A stretch of 64,000 bases of DNA, from contig NZ_JAUSUK010000001.1 of the NCBI RefSeq assembly GCF_030813515.1, positions 1,488,001 through 1,552,000 on the forward strand. Direction: 5' to 3'. This DNA comes from Rhodopseudomonas julia (lineage in GTDB: Bacteria > Pseudomonadota > Alphaproteobacteria > Rhizobiales > Afifellaceae). Made by a program: the position numbers and the translations under genes. The notes beneath the pieces are model-generated. The model was not told where the DNA came from. It saw only the letters and a program-made list of their open reading frames with translations, and did not search any database. Shown in pieces: positions 56,607 to 64,000 of this stretch (position 1 is the stretch's first letter; each line of letters opens with the position of its first letter).

Positions 56607-58280
56607 TCAGGCGAGGCGCGCAAGTCTCCAGGCAACGGCGCGTGCATCGCCCACCTCGCCGCTCACCACAATCTGCAGACTGCGGCCCGACCCTCTCGAA
56701 AGAGAAAAAATCGTGCTTTCTTCAAGAGCCAGCGGTTGATCGGCCGTGAAGCGCCACACGGCCCCATCGGAGAGGACGAGATCGATATGCGGCGGCATGT
56801 CCGAGTCTTCGGGCACTTCGACCCCGACGCTCGGCTCCAAATGAAAGCGGATGTCGAAGGGCGTTCGCTCCGAACCGTTGCCCTCAAAGAGGTCACGCCC
56901 TTCCAGAACAAGACCGCCGCCGGCCAAGACAAGTTGACGGCGATGCACGAAACCCAGCGTCTTTACGTAGCCGTCATGGGATAGTTCGAGAAGAATCGTG
57001 CCGTCTTTTTCCTGCCGACGGTTCCGCTCTACGCGCTTCGGACCGCTGACGAGGAGGACACGCTCGCCTTCAGCCTCTAGACGGCTCGAGGACATATCGG
57101 CGAGCGTTGCGGTGGAATGCGCCGCCGTCAGCCGTGCGGCGCGTCTCAGGGCCTCGTAGCGGGCGCGGGGTGCTCCGCAATTGATGATGAGGCGCTGGCC
57201 ATTGTGGGAAAATTCGAAGGCGAGGGTGCCGGCATGTGCTTCGGCACTGAAGGCGAGCGGCGGTGGCGGACCCGCATCAACGATCAATGCCGCCTCGCCC
57301 GCTTCCAGACGTTCGAAGGCCGAATAGGGGGCGGAGGCGACGGGTTTGCCGAGCGCCTCGTCATAGGCGAGCACGGTGGAGAGCTGATCGCGACCGCCCG
57401 CCGAGGCGCCGTTGAACTGGGCAAAGGCACCGTCGGCATGGCGGAAGAAGCGCAGCATCGGCATGGCGCGGTCGATCGCGCCCAAGATCGCTTCTGGGGG
57501 GTGCTGGCCGCGCGCGACCACCGTCTGACGGAGTGGCAGAAGGTCGAGAAGCGCTTCAAGAATAGCGGCCGGAGAGCGGGAGATATGGCCGCCATCGGGC
57601 AGGAACTGCGCGCCAATCTCATGACTGACCCGCTCCAGGCCGCGTTTGGCGAGACGTTCCTGGCGCGACAGGCAAAGCCCGGCCATGGCAAGCGCAATCG
57701 CCACCTGCAGGCGCGGCAGGCCTGGCTCGGCGGCATAGAAGGATTTGCGCAGGAAATGCGCGTGGCGCAGCATGGAACGCACGTAAAGGCGGTAGAAATC
57801 GTGGTCCGCGCCTTCCAGAACCAATGCCGATTGCGACAGAAGCGACATGGTGCGCCGTGCTGCCACCGGAGGTTCCCAGGCGACGGCATGATGGCGCCTT
57901 TCGGCACTCATCCAATCATGCACGATGACTTGCGCATTGGAGCGGGCAACCGGCGTCGCGGCCGCCTTCAGGTGCCGCAGCCAGCCGAAACCGTGCAGCT
58001 CTTCGGCCCAGTCCGAACTTGGCGGGATCATTTCGAAGGGCGATTTCCCCTTCGTCTCAACCCATTGCCCTGCAAATGAAAATCGGCCTGAATAGACCTC
58101 CTCCGCGATCGTCGGATCGGCGGTTCTGAGGTCGGGCGGGGCAATCAAAAGCTGTGATCTGCCGCCGCCGCCAATGAAAGCGGGTGTTCCGATGAGCGTG
58201 CCCAAGCGGAGACGGCGGCTCACGCGTTCGGCGCGTGAGAGCGTCAGCCTCCATCGGTCGCTCGAGGCCAGGGGTGCCAT
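56607..58280 (-). CDS. Heparinase II/III family protein
   Basis: A 557-residue polysaccharide lyase-like protein: N-terminal alpha-helical toroid with the Heparinase II/III domain (catalytic-type [24 protein letters not shown] around 375-400) and a C-terminal beta-sandwich. No clear signal peptide. In alphaproteobacteria this gene usually sits between rsmB and purH and its substrate is unknown; heparin is not implied. It follows rsmB by 81 bases. Confidence 0.85.
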   Translation of the reverse strand: MAPLASSDRWRLTLSRAERVSRRLRLGTLIGTPAFIGGGGRSQLLIAPPDLRTADPTIAEEVYSGRFSFAGQWVETKGKSPFEMIPPSSDWAEELHGFGWLRHLKAAATPVARSNAQVIVHDWMSAERRHHAVAWEPPVAARRTMSLLSQSALVLEGADHDFYRLYVRSMLRHAHFLRKSFYAAEPGLPRLQVAIALAMAGLCLSRQERLAKRGLERVSHEIGAQFLPDGGHISRSPAAILEALLDLLPLRQTVVARGQHPPEAILGAIDRAMPMLRFFRHADGAFAQFNGASAGGRDQLSTVLAYDEALGKPVASAPYSAFERLEAGEAALIVDAGPPPPLAFSAEAHAGTLAFEFSHNGQRLIINCGAPRARYEALRRAARLTAAHSTATLADMSSSRLEAEGERVLLVSGPKRVERNRRQEKDGTILLELSHDGYVKTLGFVHRRQLVLAGGGLVLEGRDLFEGNGSERTPFDIRFHLEPSVGVEVPEDSDMPPHIDLVLSDGAVWRFTADQPLALEESTIFSLSRGSGRSLQIVVSGEVGDARAVAWRLARLA

Positions 58281-58361
58281 ATTATTGGCGCGTAACGGGG
58301 TTTGCGATTCTTGGCAAGCGAGGCGAGAGGCCCGGAAACCGCGCGCCCACTGCTTTTTCGC

Positions 58362-59849
58362 TCAATTTAGCCGCCGCCAGCGGGCGGCGAAGAAGCCGTC
58401 GACGCCGCGAGAATCGCCACCAAAGGCCATGCCGGGCAGTGAGCGGAAGAAACCCTCAGGCGTGCAAAAGTCCTGAAGCTCGGGGAATTCCGCGGCGTGA
58501 AGCGGCATCGGCTCGAACATGTCGTGGCTCTTGGTGAAGATGTGGGCCTGTTCCTCGCCTTCCTCGGGCTCCAGCGAGCACGTGGCGTAGACGAGAATCC
58601 CGCCTGGTTTCAGCCAGTTGGCGGCGCGCGCGAGCATATCTTGCTGCACCTTGCGCAGCATCACGATCTCGTCTTCGCGCTTCGTCCAAGGCAGATCCGG
58701 ATGCCGGCGAATGGTGCCGGTCGCCGAGCATGGCGCGTCGAGAAGGATAAAATCGAAGGATTCCGCGGGCTGGAAGGAAAAAACGTCAGCCTCGGCGAAT
58801 TCCGCCGAGAGACGCAATCTTTCAAGGTTGCCTTTGAGACGACGCATACGTGAGGAGGATTTCTCAACCGCGGTGACGATGGCACCGCCTGCGACAAGCT
58901 GCGCTGTCTTGCCGCCGGGGGCGGCACAGAGATCGGCGACGCGTTTGCCGGAGATATCCCCGAGGAGACGCGCGGGGATTGCGGCGGCGGCATCCTGCAC
59001 CCACCAATCCCCGGTCTCATAGCCGGGGAGCTTGGAGACGGTGTGCAGGCGATCGAGACGCACGCTGCCATTCGGCAAAAGATCGCCTGACAGACGTTCG
59101 GCAAGTTCGGCGGGATCGGATTTCGGCGTCAGATCGAGCGGTGGCGCGTCGGCATGGGCGGCAAGGATCGCGGCGGTTCGCTCCGGACCCCAGTTTTTCT
59201 CCCAGCGCGCGATCAGCCAGTCGGGCGCGCCGTTCACTGAAGCCGCAGAGGCCAAAATCTCGCTGCGCTCGCGGGCGATGCGCCGGAGCACTGAATTGAC
59301 GAGCCCCTTGGTCTTGGCGGTGCGCCGGTCGCGGCCGGCCGCCGTCACGGCGAGATTGATCGCCGCGTGATCGGGAACGTCGAGATAGAGGACCTGCGTG
59401 GCGCCGAGATGCAGAAGCGCGGACAGGCGGTGGGCTTTCTCGTCGAGGGGGCGTTCCAGACGCTTTCTGATCGCATCCTCGATGGCGCCGCGGTGGCGCA
59501 GCGCCGCATCGAGGATCGCCCGCACCAGCCCCTTGTCCTGCGCCGACAGGGCGCGGAAGCCCGGCGCGCCGCCGGCCTCCAGAAGCGGACCGAGAGGGCT
59601 GCCGTCGCGCACGACTTTGAGGAGAATGGCGGTTGCGGCGTCGCGTGCGGCAAGGCCCGGCGGGCCCGGCTGGGCCGTGCCCCTTCCACTCGCCTTGCCG
59701 CCCGTCTTGGGGCCGCCCGTCTTGGGGCCGCCCTTGCTTGGGCCCTTGCCGGCGCCTGAGCGATGCGGCCGCGCCCCTGAAGCGGCACGGCTTTCCTGCG
59801 TGTTGTGCGGTTCGCGAACATCGCGCCGCGCGCCTTCGTCAGCGCTCAT
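58362..59849 (-). CDS. rsmB: 16S rRNA m5C967 methyltransferase
   Basis: A 495-residue RNA methyltransferase with an NusB-like N-terminal domain (AARDAATAILLKVV onward) and a SAM-dependent catalytic domain (DLCAAPGGKTAQLV, DAPCSATGTIRR with catalytic Cys, YATCSLE with second Cys). The first ~65 residues are a Gly/Lys/Pro/Arg-rich tail containing near-perfect tandem repeats, longer than in most RsmB proteins. Confidence 0.93.
   Translation of the reverse strand: MSADEGARRDVREPHNTQESRAASGARPHRSGAGKGPSKGGPKTGGPKTGGKASGRGTAQPGPPGLAARDAATAILLKVVRDGSPLGPLLEAGGAPGFRALSAQDKGLVRAILDAALRHRGAIEDAIRKRLERPLDEKAHRLSALLHLGATQVLYLDVPDHAAINLAVTAAGRDRRTAKTKGLVNSVLRRIARERSEILASAASVNGAPDWLIARWEKNWGPERTAAILAAHADAPPLDLTPKSDPAELAERLSGDLLPNGSVRLDRLHTVSKLPGYETGDWWVQDAAAAIPARLLGDISGKRVADLCAAPGGKTAQLVAGGAIVTAVEKSSSRMRRLKGNLERLRLSAEFAEADVFSFQPAESFDFILLDAPCSATGTIRRHPDLPWTKREDEIVMLRKVQQDMLARAANWLKPGGILVYATCSLEPEEGEEQAHIFTKSHDMFEPMPLHAAEFPELQDFCTPEGFFRSLPGMAFGGDSRGVDGFFAARWRRLN
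59697..59741. repeat. 15-base tandem repeat in the rsmB N-terminal tail
   Basis: Two exact copies of GCCGCCCGTCTTGGG (59697-59711 and 59712-59726) followed by a degraded third (to 59741), encoding the KTGGP-like repeats of the RsmB tail. Confidence 0.75.
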
Positions 59850-60180
59850 GAGCGGCTCGCCGATTCTCTGTCGTCATTCTGTCTTCCTAACGGCGCGACC
59901 ACCACTTGACCATCGCCGCATCGCAGCTCTGCGGCAAGGAGGCCGCAAAGCGACGGCGCCACCCTGGGATGGCGCCGTTCAAATCTTCATGCCGCATGTC
60001 GCATGCAGGAATGGTCAAAAGATGGTGGGAAGCGGCGTCCAGGCATCCGTCGCTACCGCTTCTCCTGCAAGCCGGTGCCATGACGCCCGCGTGGCTTCGG
60101 CGCCGGACGGACGCGGCACCTGAAGAACTCGGTGCTTGAAGAGCTCAGCTCCCGGGAGAAGCTCGGCCTGCCGGAAGAAT
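59850..60180. other. Gene-poor interval between rsmB and htpX
   Basis: No credible gene is seen in these 331 bases. It contains a stem-loop CGGCGCCA/TGGCGCCG (59954-59977), which may help end htpX transcription. Short frames present on either strand resemble nothing known. Confidence 0.5.
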
Positions 60181-61182
60181 TCAGCCCCAAGGGCCGCCGC
60201 GTTTGCGGCCGGTCTGCGGCACCGTGCCGGAGCTCGAGCGGCCGGTCCCAGCCGAGCCCCAGGGACCGGAAACGCCGCGTGCGGCCGGCGCCGGCTCCAC
60301 CGCGGGGCGGGAGGATTGCCGCGAAATGGCCGGCCCGCTGCCGCCGGAGGCCATCTCCTGCAAGGCCGCGATACGGTTTTCGGTCGACGGGTGCGTGGAG
60401 AAGAGGTTGTCCATGCGTGCACCCGACAGGGGATTGATGATGAAGAGATGTGCGGAAGCGGGATTTTGCTCCGCGCTCATCATCGGGCGACGCTTGGCGG
60501 CACCGGCGATCTTGCCGAGCGCGGAGGCGAGCCAGAGCGGGTTGCCGGCGATCGCCGCCCCGTCGCGGTCGGCGGAATATTCGCGCGTACGCGAGATCGC
60601 CATTTGCACGAGCATCGCGGCGAAAGGCGCCGTCAGGGCGGCGAGAAGCACGCCCACGAAACCGAAAGGCGAGTTGTTGTCGCGCGAGCCGCCGAAGAAG
60701 AGGGCGAAATTGCCGAGCATCGAAATGGCACCGGCGAGCGTCGCCGTGATCGTCATCGTCAAGGTGTCACGGTTCTTCACATGGGCGAGCTCATGCGCCA
60801 TCACGCCCGCCACCTCTTCGTGGCTGAGCTGCTGCAACAGCCCGGTCGTCGCCGCGACGGCCGCATTTTCGGGATTGCGGCCGGTGGCGAAGGCGTTCGG
60901 CTGGTCGCTGTCGATGAGATAGACTTTCGGCATGGGCAGGTTCGCGCGCTCCGCAAGCTGGCGGATCATGCCGAAGAAATCGGGCGCCGAACGCTCGTCG
61001 ACCTCATGCGCATTGTGCATTTTGAGGACGAGCTTGTCGGCGTTCCAATAAGAAAAGAGGTTCATGCCGGCGGCGAAGAGAAAGGCGATGAAGGCACCTC
61101 CGGAACCGCCGACGAGATAGCCGACGCCCATGAAAAGGGCGGTCAGGGCGGCCAGCAACATGGCCGTCTTCATCATGTTCAT
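60181..61182 (-). CDS. htpX: Zinc metalloprotease HtpX
   Basis: An inner-membrane stress protease of 333 residues. Four membrane segments; zinc motif HELAH (residues 130-134) and a later Glu ligand region (EYSADRDGA). The ATG at 61182 matches the family start [23 protein letters not shown]; the frame continues to 61221. The C-terminal ~60 residues are low complexity (Ser/Gly/Pro/Arg). Confidence 0.94.
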   Translation of the reverse strand: MNMMKTAMLLAALTALFMGVGYLVGGSGGAFIAFLFAAGMNLFSYWNADKLVLKMHNAHEVDERSAPDFFGMIRQLAERANLPMPKVYLIDSDQPNAFATGRNPENAAVAATTGLLQQLSHEEVAGVMAHELAHVKNRDTLTMTITATLAGAISMLGNFALFFGGSRDNNSPFGFVGVLLAALTAPFAAMLVQMAISRTREYSADRDGAAIAGNPLWLASALGKIAGAAKRRPMMSAEQNPASAHLFIINPLSGARMDNLFSTHPSTENRIAALQEMASGGSGPAISRQSSRPAVEPAPAARGVSGPWGSAGTGRSSSGTVPQTGRKRGGPWG

Positions 61183-61598
61183 CGTCTTGTTTGCTCCGAC
61201 CCACAAATAGCGTCCGTGCATATTTTGGGTGCCGATGAGCCGGCTTCAATCCGCAACTCGACCAAGACCGAGAAAGCTCAATGGAATCCGGCGCTTGAGC
61301 GGTTGGCATGCGACCACTCGGTCGCCAGGTCGCGGATCCTGCAGATTTTCTGGGCAGTTTTTCAGCTTTCGACGAGCGCCCGATACGCTTCCGAGCCCCT
61401 GCGGCAAGATCTCTGACACGACACCATGCAAGCCCGGCACCAGTTAGCTTTCGAAGTTTGCCGGCGTTGCAATGTCGGTTTGGGGAAATTGGCAGGACGG
61501 GGCAGGTCTATCGGCGGATAGGCTGCAAGCGGACCTGACCCCGAAATCTTACGGACCGGCTCAATAGAGGCCTGCCGCTTCAACTGGATGGGGGTTAC
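61183..61598. other. Non-coding interval between htpX and the chemoreceptor
   Basis: This 416-base divergent gap must hold two promoters. A hairpin GCGACC-actc-GGTCGC (61310-61325) is visible, and GGATGGGGG forms the ribosome binding site of the chemoreceptor. No gene or clear promoter was found. Confidence 0.5.
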
Positions 61599-63662
61599 AT
61601 GTCGAAGTTTCGGTCGATCGGGTTACGTCTCGCGCTGGCGAGCGTCGGCCTGATCGCTTTTCTTCTGATCGTCGGGATCGCCACGATCTCCACTTTCGTC
61701 ACGAATTCCGTCAGCGAACTGGCGACGGAAAAGCTGGAGCAGACCGGCCTTGCTCAGGCCAAGAATGTGCGGGGGCTTTTGGGCGGGCTGATGCAGACGG
61801 CCAAGACCCTCGACAGCACCGTCGAGGGATTGATGGAGACGGGCTATCGCGCACGCCCCGGCGTGACGCGGCTTTTGCAGCAGATGATGACGAAGGATAC
61901 GGGTCTCGCTGGCGCCTGGGTGGCCTTTGAGCCCAACGCCTTCGACGGTCGCGACGCGGAACTTGCCGGGCGCGCGGATATTCGGACGCAGACGGAGGGC
62001 GGCCGCTTCGTGCCGTTCTATTACAATTACGGCGACGGGGTGAGCGAGACCCATGCCACCGATATGGCTCTGCCCTGGTATCAGGTTCCGTTCAAGAGCG
62101 GCGAACCCTTCATGACGGATCCGACGATCTACACGATCGACGGCAGCGATATCATGCTGACTTCGGCCGCTTTTCCGCTCGAGTTGGATGGGAAGACGAT
62201 CGGTGTCGCCGGCGTCGACATCGAGCTTTCGAGCCTCTCCAAGGAATTCGCCCAGATCCGCCCCTATGATGTCGGCCATGTTCGCCTCGTCTCGCATGGT
62301 GGGTTGTGGACGGCGACGGATGATGCGGAAAATCTCGGAAAGCCGGTCAGTGAGACGGCTCCGGAGTTGTTCCCCGCTGTCGAAAAGGCGCTGAGCGCGG
62401 GAACCCGCCAGCTCGTGCGCGACGAGGCCGGGGTGCTCAATGTCATCGTGCCGACCGGGATCCAGGATATCGACGGCAATTGGGCGGTCATCGTTTCCGT
62501 GCCTGAGGCCGTGATCTTGAGCCCGGCCCACCGGCTTTCGAGCTGGCTGGTGATCGGCGGCCTGGTTTTGCTCGCGCTTCTGGCGGCGGTGCTCGCCGTG
62601 CTCACGCATCGTATGATCCGACGCCCGCTGGCGCGCAGCGTCGGCACGATCCGCGCGCTGCAGGAGGGGCACCTCGATACGCCGATCGTCGATACCGATC
62701 GCGGCGATGAGATCGGCGACATCAACCGCGCCCTTTCCGATTTCAAGGCGAGCATGATCAAAGCCGAGGAGCTTGCCGCCGCGCAGGCCCGCGAGCGGGA
62801 GCTGCGCGAACAGCGGGCGAGCCGCATCGAGGCGCTCAACGGACGGTTCGATCAGGCGATTTCCGGGATTCTCGAAACGGTCGGCGCGTCCGCCACCACG
62901 CTCAAGCTGACCGCAGAGAGCATGTCGGCGATCGCCGAGGAGACGAGCAGCCAGGCGACGACCGTCGCCGCCGCCTCCGAACAAGCCTCGACGAATGTGC
63001 AGACCGTTTCGGCTGCGGCCGAGGAATTGTCGTCCTCCGTTCAGGAGATCGCCCGTCAGGTGCAGCAATCGACCGATATGGCGAAGACGGTGAGCGAAAG
63101 CGCCGAGCAGAGCCGCGGCGTGGTGCAGGGTCTTGCCGCCTCGGTGAAGAAGATCGACGAGGTCGTGCATCTGATCGCCGATATCGCCAACCAGACGAAC
63201 CTGCTGGCGCTCAATGCGACGATCGAGGCGGCGAGAGCCGGCGAATCCGGCAAGGGCTTTGCGGTCGTTGCCGCCGAGGTGAAAAGCCTCGCCACGCAGA
63301 CGGCGAAAGCGACCGAGGACATCAGCCGGCAGATCGGCGACGTGCAGATGGGAACGGGCAGCGCCGTGGAGGCGATCGAGAACATCGTGACCGCGATCCG
63401 GGAGGTGAGCCAGGTCACCGTCGCGATCGCCGGATCGGTGGAAGAGCAGAACGTCGCCACCCAGGAGATCGCCCGCAACGTCCATGAGGCGGCGTCCGGC
63501 ACATCGGAAGTGTCGAGCACCATCGTCGGCGTGACGCAGGCGGCCGGCGAGACGGGCTCCGCCTCGGGCCAGGTGCTGTCGGCGGCCGAGGAACTCAACC
63601 AGCACGCAGGCGCGTTGCGCGCCATGGTGCGCGAATTCCTGGAGGATGTGCGCGCCGCCTGA
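61599..63662 (+). CDS. Methyl-accepting chemotaxis protein with dCache-type sensor
   Basis: A 687-residue transmembrane receptor. First membrane helix at about 9-33, periplasmic Cache domain about 40-305 ([14 protein letters not shown] and [17 protein letters not shown] match dCache), second helix about 312-335, HAMP to about 390, then a signalling domain with the strongly conserved hairpin ([32 protein letters not shown]). No C-terminal NWETF-type CheR tether is seen. It stands alone without che genes; the ligand is unknown. Confidence 0.94.
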   Translation: MSKFRSIGLRLALASVGLIAFLLIVGIATISTFVTNSVSELATEKLEQTGLAQAKNVRGLLGGLMQTAKTLDSTVEGLMETGYRARPGVTRLLQQMMTKDTGLAGAWVAFEPNAFDGRDAELAGRADIRTQTEGGRFVPFYYNYGDGVSETHATDMALPWYQVPFKSGEPFMTDPTIYTIDGSDIMLTSAAFPLELDGKTIGVAGVDIELSSLSKEFAQIRPYDVGHVRLVSHGGLWTATDDAENLGKPVSETAPELFPAVEKALSAGTRQLVRDEAGVLNVIVPTGIQDIDGNWAVIVSVPEAVILSPAHRLSSWLVIGGLVLLALLAAVLAVLTHRMIRRPLARSVGTIRALQEGHLDTPIVDTDRGDEIGDINRALSDFKASMIKAEELAAAQARERELREQRASRIEALNGRFDQAISGILETVGASATTLKLTAESMSAIAEETSSQATTVAAASEQASTNVQTVSAAAEELSSSVQEIARQVQQSTDMAKTVSESAEQSRGVVQGLAASVKKIDEVVHLIADIANQTNLLALNATIEAARAGESGKGFAVVAAEVKSLATQTAKATEDISRQIGDVQMGTGSAVEAIENIVTAIREVSQVTVAIAGSVEEQNVATQEIARNVHEAASGTSEVSSTIVGVTQAAGETGSASGQVLSAAEELNQHAGALRAMVREFLEDVRAA

Positions 63663-63778
63663 GGGGCGGCGCGTCGTGCGCACGAAAAGATCTCCGAAGC
63701 TCTTCCGGTCGGTCGAAATGACCGGCCGGGATTGCTAGATATCGCTCAGTGACGAGGCGATCAGCCAGGGAGACGAGG

Positions 63779-64000
63779 ATGAACGAGGCTTCGAACAAAT
63801 CCTCCGAAGAGGACATTCAGGCCGAAACGGCGGTGACGCCGCGGCGCGAGCTTCCGGAGGCCGCCAAGCGCGCTCTCGCCGAGGCCGAAGAGCGCCGCAG
63901 ACAAGAGGCCGAGGCACGTGCCGCCGCGGAGGCGGCCCGGGCAAAAGAGTTCAATGGGGTCGAAGGCCCCGAGCCGGTGCGCTTCGGCGATTGGGAGCGC
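63779..64000 (+). CDS. DUF1674 / succinate dehydrogenase assembly factor 4, 3'-truncated by window edge
   Basis: The first 74 codons of a DUF1674 (SdhAF4-like) protein: a charged, alanine-rich N-terminus followed by the family's EGPEPVRFGDWER. Homologues bind flavinylated SdhA during complex II assembly. The window ends inside the conserved motif. Confidence 0.85.
   Translation, partial: MNEASNKSSEEDIQAETAVTPRRELPEAAKRALAEAEERRRQEAEARAAAEAARAKEFNGVEGPEPVRFGDWER

Noticed and set aside
59887-60081. A 64-residue minus-strand frame between rsmB and htpX
   Set aside because: No family similarity or ribosome binding site, and it covers a stem-loop. The DUF1674 gene that often sits near here is found instead at 63779.
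60136-61416. A 426-codon plus-strand open frame across htpX
   Set aside because: Antisense to htpX; composition of a shadow frame.
61623-63683. A 686-codon minus-strand open frame across the chemoreceptor
   Set aside because: Exact antisense of a canonical chemoreceptor gene with low-information Arg/Gly/Asp-rich product.

Overview
The window is a G+C-rich chromosomal segment with dense, largely housekeeping gene content. Gene families and gene order (hemC-hemD-mitofilin-hemY, tsaD-gpsA, htpX with rsmB, a ~1,630-residue NAD-glutamate dehydrogenase, a DUF1674/SdhAF4 gene, an alphaproteobacterial BigR-type regulator) point to an alphaproteobacterium, most likely of the order Hyphomicrobiales (Rhizobiales). 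I cannot fix genus or species from sequence alone. No prophage, insertion sequence, CRISPR array or rRNA operon was seen.

Layout. 1-2.5 kb: sulfate assimilation (cysI, cut by the window edge, an APS-type cysH, DUF934). 2.5-6.8 kb: AbrB-family membrane protein, KDG kinase, ccdA divergent from a BigR/SqrR-like persulfide sensor, and an orphan NitT/TauT-type ABC ATPase. 6.85-13.3 kb: an Entner-Doudoroff block zwf-pgl-edd-eda-pgi, followed by a convergent hydroxypyruvate isomerase family gene. 14.4-23.8 kb: corrin-ring (cobalamin) cluster cbiX-cobH-cobL-cobI-cbiG::cobJ-cobM, then cobB-cobA on the other strand and cobK. 23.8-31.8 kb: a DNA-metabolism-flavoured stretch (class I glutamine amidotransferase, TerB, a YhaN-like SMC/Rad50-type ATPase with its YhaO-like nuclease partner, a free-standing DUF3320 protein, a putative restriction endonuclease and a tRNA-Thr(CGT)). 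32-40.2 kb: hemY, a Mic60/mitofilin-like protein, hemD and hemC on the minus strand, divergent from tsaD-gpsA. 40.2-44.4 kb: EVE protein, two DUF1761 membrane proteins, acsA with a strong terminator, an L,D-transpeptidase. 44.6-49.4 kb: NAD-glutamate dehydrogenase. 49.5-54.8 kb: an uptake and catabolic cassette (ornithine cyclodeaminase family, arylformamidase-like hydrolase, NitT/TauT-type ABC transporter) divergent from a GntR/FCD regulator. 55-61.2 kb: purH, heparinase II/III family, rsmB, htpX. 61.6-64 kb: chemoreceptor and the start of sdhAF4.

How it fits together. Tetrapyrrole metabolism is unusually concentrated: hemC and hemD make uroporphyrinogen III, CobA turns it into precorrin-2, CbiX inserts cobalt early, and the remaining enzymes build the corrin ring; CysI uses the related siroheme. 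Early cobalt insertion plus a CbiG domain suggests a cobalt-early (anaerobic-type) route even though the genes are normally given Cob names. Carbon flow from glucose-6-phosphate or KDG runs through the Entner-Doudoroff pathway.

The parts most worth a second look are the 23.8-31.8 kb DNA-metabolism stretch, the cobalamin cluster with its histidine-rich chelatase and non-canonical leader, the BigR/ccdA divergent pair, and the GntR-controlled transporter cassette of unknown substrate.
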